64,000 bases of DNA from positions 4,261,001 to 4,325,000 of the forward strand of contig NZ_CP150096.1 of the NCBI RefSeq assembly GCF_038396765.1. Direction: 5' to 3'. Source of the DNA: Chitinophaga caseinilytica. Its GTDB lineage: Bacteria > Bacteroidota > Bacteroidia > Chitinophagales > Chitinophagaceae. Shown here in pieces: positions 45,627-53,515 of the stretch. Each line of letters opens with the position of its first letter. Within the stretch, counting starts at the first letter, position 1. Under the pieces are notes generated by a model. The model was given only the letters and a program-made list of their open reading frames with translations. It was not told the origin of the DNA and searched no databases. The position numbers and the translations under genes are program-made.

Positions 45627-46067
45627 TCAGATTTTGAAGTTGCGGCGGAGCTCACGGTCTACCTCGCGGGCCTTGATGCTGTCGCGCTTGTCGTGCAGTT
45701 TTTTACCTTTCCCGATGCCGATTTCCATTTTGGCCAGTCCTTTATCGGTAATGAACATCCGGAGGGGAATGATGGTGTATCCACGTTCCTGGATTTTCTT
45801 TTCCATCTTCTTCAATTCTTTCCGCTGGAGCAGGAGTTTACGTTCACGAAGGGGATCGTGGTTGGCGTAGGTACCGAATTTGTATTCGGCGATGTGCAGG
45901 CTTTTGACGAATAATTCGCCTTTGGAGAAATAGCAGAAGCTGTCATTAAAGCTCACCTTTCCACCGCGGATGGATTTGATCTCGGTTCCGGTCAATACCA
46001 ATCCGGCGATGTATTTATCTTCTATCGCGTATTCAAAATAAGCCGATCTGTTTCTTAATTCTGCCAT
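45627..46067 (-). CDS. smpB: SsrA-binding protein SmpB
   Basis: 146 residues. The oligonucleotide-binding beta-barrel motifs are present: AYFEYAIEDKYIAGLVLTGTEIKSIR, the GKVSFNDSF loop and ERKLLLQRKELKK, and the C-terminal basic tail (KGKKLHDKRDSIKAREVDRELRR) that enters the ribosomal mRNA channel. It brings tmRNA to stalled ribosomes. The tmRNA gene itself is not in the window. It is transcribed after accD, with a hairpin between them. Confidence 0.97.
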   Translation of the reverse strand: MAELRNRSAYFEYAIEDKYIAGLVLTGTEIKSIRGGKVSFNDSFCYFSKGELFVKSLHIAEYKFGTYANHDPLRERKLLLQRKELKKMEKKIQERGYTIIPLRMFITDKGLAKMEIGIGKGKKLHDKRDSIKAREVDRELRRNFKI

Positions 46068-46084
46068 GTTGAGGGTTACAAATG

Positions 46085-46108
46085 GGCCGGCTGCGTGGGC
46101 AGCCGGCC
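46085..46108. terminator. Hairpin between accD and smpB
   Basis: GGCCGGCTGC (46085-46094) pairs with GCAGCCGGCC (46099-46108) around GTGG. It lacks a T tract on the minus strand, so it may attenuate rather than stop transcription. Confidence 0.5.
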
Positions 46109-46122
46109 GGGGGAATATCGTT

Positions 46123-46968
46123 TTAGTGTTTGAACAGCTGGAGCAAAGTTCCGAGCTTGTTCTTCAGCTCTTTACGATCGGTGATGAAATCGAGGAACCC
46201 GTGGTCCAGGAGGAATTCCGCACTCTGGAACCCTTCCGGGAGGTCCTTTTTAATGGTTTCCTTGATTACGCGCGGGCCGGCGAAGCCGATGAGGGCGCCG
46301 GGCTCGGCGGTATTGATGTCTCCCAGCATGGCGTACGACGCGGTAACGCCACCGGTGGTGGGGTCTGTCATCAAGGAAATGTAGGGAAGGCGGGCAGCGG
46401 CCAGTTGGGTCAGCTTGGCCGAGGTTTTGGCCATCTGCATCAGTGAAAACGCGCTTTCCATCATACGGGCACCGCCCGATTTGCTGATGATCAGCAGCGG
46501 AAGCTTGTGCTGGATGCAATAATCGATGCTTCGTGCGATTTTTTCACCCACCACGGAGCCCATGGAGCCGCCGATAAAGTTGAAGTCCATACAGGCCACT
46601 ACGAGCCCGTTGCCGTTTACCATACCTACGCCGGCGCGCATGGCGTCGGAGAGACCGGATTTCTTCTGGGCGTCTTTCAGCCTGTCGCCATAAGGTTTCA
46701 GATCGTTGAAGCCAAGGAAGTCTTTCGGATAGATATTGGTGAAGAGCTCTTCAAAATTATTATCGTCGAAAATGATCTCGAAATATTCGGGCGAATTGAT
46801 ACGGTTGTGATAGTTACACTTATCGCAAACGTAAAGATTCGCTTTCAGATCCTTCATGGTGGTCGTCTTCTTGCATTTCGGGCATTTGTGCCATAAACCG
46901 TCCGGCGCCTCCTTCTTCTCACTGGTACTGGTGGAAATACCCTGTTTAATTCGCTTAAACCAGCTCAT
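46123..46968 (-). CDS. accD: Acetyl-CoA carboxylase carboxyltransferase subunit beta
   Basis: 281 residues. Four Cys (Cys29, Cys32, Cys48, Cys51) form the N-terminal zinc ribbon in HKCPKCKK and VCDKCNYH. The crotonase-fold carboxyltransferase body follows, with [14 protein letters not shown] and [15 protein letters not shown]. It transfers the carboxyl from carboxybiotin to acetyl-CoA in fatty acid synthesis, together with AccA, AccB and AccC encoded elsewhere. The protein is slightly shorter than E. coli AccD and of normal size for Bacteroidota. bioD lies ~4 kb away in the same region. Confidence 0.97.
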   Translation of the reverse strand: MSWFKRIKQGISTSTSEKKEAPDGLWHKCPKCKKTTTMKDLKANLYVCDKCNYHNRINSPEYFEIIFDDNNFEELFTNIYPKDFLGFNDLKPYGDRLKDAQKKSGLSDAMRAGVGMVNGNGLVVACMDFNFIGGSMGSVVGEKIARSIDYCIQHKLPLLIISKSGGARMMESAFSLMQMAKTSAKLTQLAAARLPYISLMTDPTTGGVTASYAMLGDINTAEPGALIGFAGPRVIKETIKKDLPEGFQSAEFLLDHGFLDFITDRKELKNKLGTLLQLFKH

Positions 46969-47044
46969 ACAGAATGTGTACTAAGTAATTAGATTAAAGA
47001 TTAGTGGTGCAAGATACGATAAAATTAAATTTTTCCGTAAATCA

Positions 47045-47073
47045 AAAGGCCCCTGAATATATCAGGGGCCTTT
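47045..47073. terminator. Terminator downstream of fructose-bisphosphate aldolase
   Basis: A 12-bp stem, AAAGGCCCCTGA (47045-47056) with TCAGGGGCCTTT (47062-47073), has a 5-base loop; on the minus strand it ends in TTTTGAT. It closes the aldolase transcript. Confidence 0.8.
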
Positions 47074-47096
47074 AACATATCATAACAACCTGTAAA

Positions 47097-48164
47097 TTAT
47101 GCGTTACGGTTGATGCAGTTGAGGTCTGTGAAAGCTTCTTCGAGGCGTTTCACGAAAGATTCCTCGCCTTTACGCAGCCATACGCGCGGGTCGTAGTATT
47201 TTTTGTTGGGCTTGTCCGCACCGTCGGGGTTGCCGAGCTGGGCCTGGAGGTAGCCTTCCTTATCTTTATAATATTTAAGGATGCCTTCCCAGAACGCCCA
47301 TTGCATGTCGGTATCGAGGTTCATTTTGATAACGCCGTAGCCGAGGGTTTCGGCGATCTGGTGTTTGGGAGAGCCGGAACCGCCGTGGAACACGTAATAA
47401 ACGGGCTTGGCGGCCGTGCCGAATTTTTTCTCAATATATTCCTGGCTGTTTTTCAGGATTTCAGGACGGAGCTCCACGTTTCCGGGGCTATATACGCCGT
47501 GAACGTTGCCGAAAGCGGCTGCCACGGTGAAGCGGGAACCTACCTGGCTGAGCTGCTCGTAGGAATAGGCCACGTCTTCGGGCTGGGTGTAAAGGAGGGA
47601 GTTTTCAACGCCGGAGTTGTCTACGCCGTCTTCTTCACCGCCGGTAACGCCCAGTTCGATTTCGATGGACATGCCCAGTTTATTCATTCTTTCGAAGTAT
47701 TTCTTCGAAATTTCGATGTTTTCGTGGATGGGCTCTTCCGACAGGTCGAGCATGTGGGAGCTGTAAAGGGGCTGGCCGTTCTCTTTCATGAACTTCTCGC
47801 CAGCGTCCAGCAGGCCGTCGATCCAGGGCAGCCATTTTTTGGCGGCGTGGTCGGTATGGAGCACTACGGGAACGCCGTAGTATTTGGCTACTTCATGTAC
47901 GTGTTTTGCACCGGAGATACCGCCGGAGATATTGGCCTGCAGCTTGTCGTTCGGCATCCCTTTCCCCGCGAAGAATTGCGCCCCGCCGTTAGAAAACTGG
48001 ACGATCACCGGAGAATTCACTTTTGCGGCGGTTTCGAGAACGGCGTTCACGGAATCCGTGCCTACCACGTTTACCGCGGGCATGGCATATCCGCTATCCT
48101 TGGCATCCTTGTAGAGCGCTTCCAGCTCTTCGCCGAATAATACGCCGGCTTTGTACTTTCCCAT
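47097..48164 (-). CDS. fbaA: Fructose-bisphosphate aldolase, class II
   Basis: 355 residues. Class II metal-site residues are visible: VLHTDHAA (Asp-x-His, Zn ligand and catalytic base), the EIELGVTGGEEDG loop, His in FGNVHGVY and His in VFHGGSGS, then NLDTDMQWAF. This is the longer class IIA (FbaA) form. It cleaves fructose-1,6-bisphosphate in glycolysis and runs in reverse in gluconeogenesis. Monocistronic, with a -7-like box 33 bases upstream and a clear terminator. Confidence 0.96.
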   Translation of the reverse strand: MGKYKAGVLFGEELEALYKDAKDSGYAMPAVNVVGTDSVNAVLETAAKVNSPVIVQFSNGGAQFFAGKGMPNDKLQANISGGISGAKHVHEVAKYYGVPVVLHTDHAAKKWLPWIDGLLDAGEKFMKENGQPLYSSHMLDLSEEPIHENIEISKKYFERMNKLGMSIEIELGVTGGEEDGVDNSGVENSLLYTQPEDVAYSYEQLSQVGSRFTVAAAFGNVHGVYSPGNVELRPEILKNSQEYIEKKFGTAAKPVYYVFHGGSGSPKHQIAETLGYGVIKMNLDTDMQWAFWEGILKYYKDKEGYLQAQLGNPDGADKPNKKYYDPRVWLRKGEESFVKRLEEAFTDLNCINRNA

Positions 48165-48196
48165 AGACGATGTAACTTTTAATTTTTAAAGGAAAG

Positions 48197-48204
48197 CAAA
48201 TATA
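48197..48204 (-). promoter_or_regulatory. Candidate -7 box of the aldolase promoter
   Basis: TATATTTG on the minus strand matches the Bacteroidota TAnnTTTG consensus exactly and would give a leader of ~27 bases. No TTG lies at the expected -33 spacing. Confidence 0.45.
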
Positions 48205-48339
48205 GGCATTTCAATTTTTAGATTTCTCTAAACTTATGGCCTGAAACAGGCGTTCGGCGTTGTTTTCATTCATTCGGGCACGCAAATTCGTTTGGATTGC
48301 CGACGGAAAAAGGGCCGGAATATCCGGCCCCCAAGCTCA

Positions 48340-48786
48340 TCAGGTAACAGTCAGGGTAGTTCCGTTGATGTTCACGGTGTATTTCGGCAGCGGGTTGGTG
48401 GCGGGCCCGTTGGCCACGGAGCCATCGGTGTTGAACTGGCTCCCGTGCCCGCAGGTACTGCCGCAAACGATCTTGCCGGCGTTGTAGGTAGACAGCGTGC
48501 AGCCCATGTGCGTACAGGTACTGGTAAACGCTGCGAAAGACGCGGGCACGTTGCCCGCAGCCAGGCGTATCAGCACTACGCCGCTTCCGATCATGAAACT
48601 GCCTACAGCCGTTAGGTCGTTGGCCAGGTTTACGGTCAGCTTAACATTGTTGCCGCCCCCGCCACCACCGCCGGGAGGGTTCACCGGTGCAGGATCGTCG
48701 CCCTTCCCGCCGCAAGCCGCCAAACCGCCTGCGCAGAGCACCGCCAGCGTGGCGCTCATGCCGGACAGAAAATCTCTTCTTTCCAT
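48340..48786 (-). CDS. Rieske [2Fe-2S] domain lipoprotein with non-standard second ligand motif
   Basis: 148 residues. The N-terminus MERRDFLSGMSATLAVLCAGGLAACGG combines a twin-arginine-like RRDFLS start with a lipobox-like LAAC, consistent with export of a folded Fe-S protein. A linker of seven Gly precedes the Rieske fold. The first cluster motif CTHMGC is normal. The second, expected as CPCHGS, reads CGSTCGHGS: a Cys lies two residues before the His, not three, and another Cys lies six before it. Cluster binding may therefore differ from the canonical CxxH. Electron partner unknown; no oxygenase subunit is nearby. Confidence 0.85.
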   Translation of the reverse strand: MERRDFLSGMSATLAVLCAGGLAACGGKGDDPAPVNPPGGGGGGGNNVKLTVNLANDLTAVGSFMIGSGVVLIRLAAGNVPASFAAFTSTCTHMGCTLSTYNAGKIVCGSTCGHGSQFNTDGSVANGPATNPLPKYTVNINGTTLTVT

Positions 48787-48951
48787 ATTGATTAGGTTGT
48801 TCGAAAAAGGTTACGGCGGGTTTTGCCATGCGGTTGCCTGTCCCTGAAAAATCATTTCACGAATAAGGCGGACGGGCGCGCCCTGCAACGCGAAACCCTT
48901 GCTGGCAGCACGTCGTAATTAACGGAATTATTTTTGGGAACCGGAAAGGGA

Positions 48952-49728
48952 TTAACGGAAAATATCCAGCAGCTCGTTGAAATACGCGGGCGCGTGCATC
49001 AACCGGCTTCCGTACCAGGAAAACATTTCTCCGTCCACCAGCGCGATCTCCGCGTCTGGCAGGTATTCCCGGATTTCATCGATGTGTTTCGACTTGAAAG
49101 GATAGGGCTCGCTGCTGAGCAGCACGCGTTTGACGCCGCTCGCCGCCAATTGCGGAAGCGTAACGGAAGGATATCGGCGCAGGTCTTCGAAAACATTGCG
49201 CAGCCCGCATCTGCGGAGCATGTCATTGATGAAAGTATCGCCGCCGGCCACCATCCATGGGTCGCGCCAGATGAAATAGGCCGTGGGAACGGAAGGGTAG
49301 AGGGGACGGATGGAAGAAAATCCCCCACTGATCCGGCCCGCAATTTCGCCGGCCGCTGTTCTTTTATCGAGGATTTCGCCGAGGGAATATATCATTTCGA
49401 GCGATTCTTCCAGCGTATGAATGTCGCTCGTCCAAACGGGGAACCGCTGCGCCAGGGCTTCGATCTGTTCCCGCTCGTTTTCTTCTTTATTGGCTATGAT
49501 GAGGTCTGGCCGCAGCTCCGTGATTTTATCGATATGCAATTGCTTCGTGCCGCCCACACGTGTTTTTTCGCGGAACCACGACTCCGGATGCACGCAGAAT
49601 TTGGTGATGCCCGTCACATCGGCCCCCAGGTCGTACAGCAACTCCGTCTGCGAAGGCACTACCGACACGATGCGCACCGGTGGCGCGTCCAGCGAGATCG
49701 TATGCCCGATTTGATCTGTATATCGCAT
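48952..49728 (-). CDS. BtuF-like helical-backbone metal/corrinoid receptor without signal peptide
   Basis: 258 residues with the periplasmic binding protein layout of class III: RIVSVVPSQTELLYDLGA, ITKFCVHPESW, LRPDLIIANKEEN, and a long connecting helix between two lobes. The best family match is the cobalamin-binding BtuF group. No signal peptide or lipobox precedes the domain, so either it acts in the cytosol or the start is elsewhere, but no upstream in-frame extension is available because the next gene ends one base before its start. The tight spacing to the CBS-type enzyme suggests one transcript. Confidence 0.85.
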   Translation of the reverse strand: MRYTDQIGHTISLDAPPVRIVSVVPSQTELLYDLGADVTGITKFCVHPESWFREKTRVGGTKQLHIDKITELRPDLIIANKEENEREQIEALAQRFPVWTSDIHTLEESLEMIYSLGEILDKRTAAGEIAGRISGGFSSIRPLYPSVPTAYFIWRDPWMVAGGDTFINDMLRRCGLRNVFEDLRRYPSVTLPQLAASGVKRVLLSSEPYPFKSKHIDEIREYLPDAEIALVDGEMFSWYGSRLMHAPAYFNELLDIFR

Positions 49729-49729
49729 G

Positions 49730-51088
49730 CTAATTCCCCAGCGCCTGGATGATATCGTATTTGGTGACGATGTGATAATTGCCGGAATCGTCCTGCGTGA
49801 GCACGGCGCCGTTTTCCTTATTGATATATACAGTGAGCTTTTCGATGGGCGTATCCATCGCCACTACGGGATAGGCTTTCTGCATGACATTGCGCACGGG
49901 CTGCTCCTTCAGGTCGGGCTGATCGATCAGTTTGCTGAACAATCCGCCTTCAGACAGGGCGCCGATCAATTCGCGGTCTTGCAGCACAGGCAAATGCTCG
50001 ATGTCGAACTTCTTCATTTTGCCGATGGCGTCGCTCACGCGGTCGTCCGGCGAAATTGTCACCAGCGGCAGGTTCCGGCGGCCGTTCACCACGTCGCGCA
50101 CGGTTTTGACGTCGAGGAACCCGCGTTCCATCATCCACTGGTCGTTATATACTTTCCCCACGTACCGCGATCCGTGATCGTGGAAAACCACCACCACCAC
50201 GTCGTCTGCCTTCAGTCGAGTTTTGAGTTGCAAAAGCCCTGCCACGGCCGATCCGGCGGAATATCCCACAAAAATCCCTTCTTCCTTCGAAATCCTTCTC
50301 GCCATTACCGCCCCGTCTTTATCGGTCACTTTTTCGAAATGGTCGATCACGCTCATGTCGTAATTCTTCGGCACGAAATCTTCGCCGATGCCTTCGGTAA
50401 TATAAGGATACACTTCGCTCATATCGATTTCGCCGGTATCGAAGAATTTCTTCAGCAGCGAGCCGTAGCTGTCTACCGCCCAGATCTGCACGTCGGGGTT
50501 CTGTTCCTTGAGGTATTTTCCCGTTCCGGTAATGGTACCACCGGTGCCAGTGGCCACAACGAGATGCGTGATCTTGCCCGCCGTCTGTTCCCAGATTTCG
50601 GGGCCGGTCTGTTCGTAATGCGCATCGCGGTTGGCGAGGTTATCGTATTGGTTGACGTAAAAACTGTTGGGGATTTCGCGCGCCAGGCGGGCAGATACCG
50701 AATAATACGACCGCGGGTCTTCGGGCAGCACGTTGGTGGGGCATACGATCACTTCGGCGCCCACGGCTTTGAGGATGTCGACTTTTTCCTTGGATTGCTT
50801 GTCGGTAGTCGTGAAAATACATTTATATCCTTTGATAACGGCCGCCAGCGCCAGGCCCATACCGGTATTGCCCGAAGTGCCTTCGATGATGGTGCCGCCG
50901 GGCTTGAGCAGACCCTTCTGCTCGGCTTCTTCCACCATTTTCAGGGCCATACGGTCTTTGATGGAATTGCCGGGGTTAAAGAATTCTACTTTGGCGAACA
51001 CGGGGCAGGGCAGTTCGGCCGTTACGCGGTGGAGTTTGACCAATGGGGTATGGCCGATCGTTTCGAGGATATTTTCACAGTACTTCAT
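49730..51088 (-). CDS. PLP-dependent cystathionine beta-synthase-type enzyme with CBS domains
   Basis: 452 residues: a fold-type II PLP enzyme (~1-320) and a pair of CBS domains (~335-452). The PLP-binding Lys44 lies in NPGNSIKDRMA, the phosphate-interacting loops are GTSGNTGMG and GTGGTITGTG, and the DNLANRDAHYEQTGPEI segment is typical of cystathionine beta-synthase. There is no heme-binding N-terminal extension as in the animal enzyme. It condenses homocysteine (or O-acetylserine) with serine or sulfide. The CBS pair probably senses an adenosyl ligand such as S-adenosylmethionine. The binding-protein gene follows by one base. Confidence 0.93.
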   Translation of the reverse strand: MKYCENILETIGHTPLVKLHRVTAELPCPVFAKVEFFNPGNSIKDRMALKMVEEAEQKGLLKPGGTIIEGTSGNTGMGLALAAVIKGYKCIFTTTDKQSKEKVDILKAVGAEVIVCPTNVLPEDPRSYYSVSARLAREIPNSFYVNQYDNLANRDAHYEQTGPEIWEQTAGKITHLVVATGTGGTITGTGKYLKEQNPDVQIWAVDSYGSLLKKFFDTGEIDMSEVYPYITEGIGEDFVPKNYDMSVIDHFEKVTDKDGAVMARRISKEEGIFVGYSAGSAVAGLLQLKTRLKADDVVVVVFHDHGSRYVGKVYNDQWMMERGFLDVKTVRDVVNGRRNLPLVTISPDDRVSDAIGKMKKFDIEHLPVLQDRELIGALSEGGLFSKLIDQPDLKEQPVRNVMQKAYPVVAMDTPIEKLTVYINKENGAVLTQDDSGNYHIVTKYDIIQALGN

Positions 51089-51138
51089 AATCTTTGTGCT
51101 TGGGAAACGAATTTAAGGTAATTGGCCGAATGATGATT

Positions 51139-51146
51139 TATATTTG
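51139..51146 (+). promoter_or_regulatory. -7 box of the bioD operon, close to the start codon
   Basis: TATATTTG fits the TAnnTTTG consensus and ends five bases before the bioD ATG. With a typical distance to the transcription start the mRNA would be leaderless or nearly so. A TTG lies 14 bases upstream, short of the usual 19. Confidence 0.5.
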
Positions 51147-51151
51147 CTTCC

Positions 51152-51793
51152 ATGAACAATATCTTCATAACCGGTATCGGCACCGGTGTGGGAAAGACGG
51201 TAGCGGCCGCCTGTGTGGCGGAAGCACTGAGCGCGCAGTACTGGAAGCCGGTGCAGGCGGGCTTTGAAGACGGAACGGACACCGAAACGGTACGGGCCCT
51301 CACTTCGCCGCAGGTTACCGTTCACGAAGAGCTGTACCGCCTGGCTATGCCCGCGTCTCCCCACCTGGCGGCCCGGGCGGAAGGGACCGTGGTGCAGGAA
51401 GACCGGATTTTGCAGCGTGCGCGGGAGTTGCAGCAGGAAGGGAGACCTTTGGTGATCGAAGGCGCCGGCGGCCTAATGGTGCCCCTCAACGGCAATTACT
51501 TTTTCCTCGACCTCGCCCGCGCGCTCGACGCCCGCGTGATCGTGGTGGCGCAGAATTATCTCGGCAGCATCAACCACAGCCTCCTCACGGCCATGGCGCT
51601 ACGAAGCGCCGGCCTCAACGTTACCGGATGGATTTTCAGCGGCGATCATCATTCCAATGAAGATGACGTGGTAGCCTGGAGCCGGTATCCGCTCATCACC
51701 CGGATCCCCAAAGCGCCGCGGCTCGACAAAGCCTTCGTTGCCCTCGAAGCCGAAGCGATGCGCCCCAAATTGCAAGAACTCCTGGCCCGATGA
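51152..51793 (+). CDS. bioD: Dethiobiotin synthetase
   Basis: 213 residues. The P-loop GIGTGVGKT (residues 8-16), KPVQAGFEDGTDT, and VIEGAGGLMVPL (with Glu and Gly-rich ATP site) match BioD. It makes the ureido ring of dethiobiotin from 7,8-diaminononanoate, ATP and CO2. It is the first gene of an operon with the folate ligase, lpxK and rnr, with four-base overlaps at the first junctions. Other bio genes are not in the window. The product supports biotin supply for the acyl-CoA carboxylases. Confidence 0.95.
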   Translation: MNNIFITGIGTGVGKTVAAACVAEALSAQYWKPVQAGFEDGTDTETVRALTSPQVTVHEELYRLAMPASPHLAARAEGTVVQEDRILQRARELQQEGRPLVIEGAGGLMVPLNGNYFFLDLARALDARVIVVAQNYLGSINHSLLTAMALRSAGLNVTGWIFSGDHHSNEDDVVAWSRYPLITRIPKAPRLDKAFVALEAEAMRPKLQELLAR

Positions 51794-52389
51794 ATACTGC
51801 CGCCGCCAAACAGGCCATCCGAAAGGAATACCTGGCCAAAAGAAAAGCCCTTTCGCCGGAAACGATGCAGCAACTGAACGCCTCGCTTATGGCGCAATGT
51901 AGCGGCCTGGCGCTCGGAGACCCTTCCTACATCCACCTCTTCCTGCCCATTGCGGCCAAAAACGAAGTGGACACATGGCCCCTGGCCGATTGGCTCCGCG
52001 CACAATTCCCCCGCGCCAAACTCGTGCTCTCCCGCTCGTTCCTCGCCACCGGCGATATGCAGCATTTCGTGTGGGACGCCGGCACGCAGCTCATCGAAAA
52101 CGCGGTCGGCATTCCCGAACCGGAAGGCGGGGAACCCGTTCAACCCGGCCTGCTCGACGTGGTTTTCGTTCCCCTGCTGGCTTTCGACGAAGCCGGGCAC
52201 CGGGTAGGCTATGGCAAAGGCATGTACGACGGGTTTCTCCGGCAATGCAGGCCAGACGTGCTTTCCGTGGGGCTCAGCCTCTTCGGGCCGCTCCCGGAGC
52301 TGATCACAGACGCCTGGGATGGCGATGTTCCGCTGCGAGCGGCCGTCACCCCAGAAAAGGTATATTACTTTAAAGACGAAAAACGATGA
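51790..52389 (+). CDS. 5-formyltetrahydrofolate cyclo-ligase
   Basis: 199 residues. The N-terminal AAAKQAIRKEYLAKRKAL and the C-terminal signature VPLLAFDEAGHRVGYGKGMYDGFL (with the GYGKGxYD loop for ATP/Mg) identify the family. It converts 5-formyl-THF to 5,10-methenyl-THF with ATP. The start overlaps the bioD stop as ATGA, so translation is coupled. Length normal. Confidence 0.94.
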   Translation: MNTAAAKQAIRKEYLAKRKALSPETMQQLNASLMAQCSGLALGDPSYIHLFLPIAAKNEVDTWPLADWLRAQFPRAKLVLSRSFLATGDMQHFVWDAGTQLIENAVGIPEPEGGEPVQPGLLDVVFVPLLAFDEAGHRVGYGKGMYDGFLRQCRPDVLSVGLSLFGPLPELITDAWDGDVPLRAAVTPEKVYYFKDEKR

Positions 52390-53486
52390 ATAGTCCCCTG
52401 TGGCAATATCTTAGCTTCCTCCTTTATCCCTTCGCATTGCTCTATGGCCTGGTGCTCTGGGTCCGCAACCGCCTGTACGACGCCGGCATGCTCACTTCCG
52501 TGGAATTCAGCGTGCCGACCATCGCCGTGGGCAACCTTTCGGTAGGCGGCACCGGCAAAACGCCCCATGTGGAATACCTCATCCGCCTGTTGAAAGACCG
52601 CCACCGCGTGGCCACCCTCAGCCGGGGATACAACCGTAAAACGAAAGGTTTCCAGCTCGCCGCGGCCAAAACCACCGCTGCAGACATCGGCGACGAGCCC
52701 ATGCAATTCCACCTGAAGTACCCGGATATTACCGTTTGCGTAGGCGAAGAGCGCATGCTGGCGGTGCCGCAGCTCATGAGCGACCGTCCGGATACGGAGG
52801 TTATCCTGCTGGACGATGCCTTCCAGCACCGTTCCATCAAACCCGGCCTCAACCTGATGGTGACCGATTACAGCCGCCTTTTCACCCGCGACCATGTAGT
52901 GCCCGTGGGCAGGTTACGGGAGGGAAGGAAGGGATATCACCGGGCAGACGGGATCATTGTGTCGAAATGTCCGGCCGATCTTTCGGTGGTCGAAAAAGAA
53001 AATATCCGGAAAGAAATCAACCCGCTGCCGCACCAGGAATTATACTTCACCACGCTCCGGTACGGCGTTCCAGCCGATATGCTCACCGGCGAGCCCGTCC
53101 TTATTCCGGAGAACGCGAAGCTGCTGGTGGCCTGCGGGATCGCCCGACCGGAACCACTGGTACAACATTTGCGGCAAAGGCACGGGAACGTGAACCTCCT
53201 GTCGTTCCCCGACCATTATTATTACAACCGGAACGACCTGGAAAAGATCCAGCTGGAACTGGGGCACATGGATGGTGATGGCCCCGCTTATATCGTAACT
53301 ACGGAAAAAGATGCGGTAAGGCTGAACTTGCTGCGCGACATCATCGCGAACATGCAGCTGCCTTTTACCGTTATACCGGTGGAAGTGGCTTTTCTCTTCG
53401 GAGAAGCCCCGGCTTTCGACCGGTTCGTTACCCGGTACACGGAAAATGCATTGTTGGCGGCGAACGAAGACCCTGCGGGAACGTAG
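52386..53486 (+). CDS. lpxK: Tetraacyldisaccharide 4'-kinase
   Basis: 366 residues. An N-terminal hydrophobic segment (~8-30) anchors the protein at the inner membrane. The P-loop is VGNLSVGGTGKTPH (residues ~49-61), followed by SRGYNRKTKGF, GDEPMQ and LDDAFQHRSI. It phosphorylates the 4' position of the lipid A precursor. It overlaps the cyclo-ligase stop codon by four bases. Presence of lpxK shows that the organism makes lipid A and is Gram-negative. Confidence 0.96.
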   Translation: MNSPLWQYLSFLLYPFALLYGLVLWVRNRLYDAGMLTSVEFSVPTIAVGNLSVGGTGKTPHVEYLIRLLKDRHRVATLSRGYNRKTKGFQLAAAKTTAADIGDEPMQFHLKYPDITVCVGEERMLAVPQLMSDRPDTEVILLDDAFQHRSIKPGLNLMVTDYSRLFTRDHVVPVGRLREGRKGYHRADGIIVSKCPADLSVVEKENIRKEINPLPHQELYFTTLRYGVPADMLTGEPVLIPENAKLLVACGIARPEPLVQHLRQRHGNVNLLSFPDHYYYNRNDLEKIQLELGHMDGDGPAYIVTTEKDAVRLNLLRDIIANMQLPFTVIPVEVAFLFGEAPAFDRFVTRYTENALLAANEDPAGT

Positions 53487-53515
53487 GCGCGCCGCAACCC
53501 CTAAAAATCATGTAA

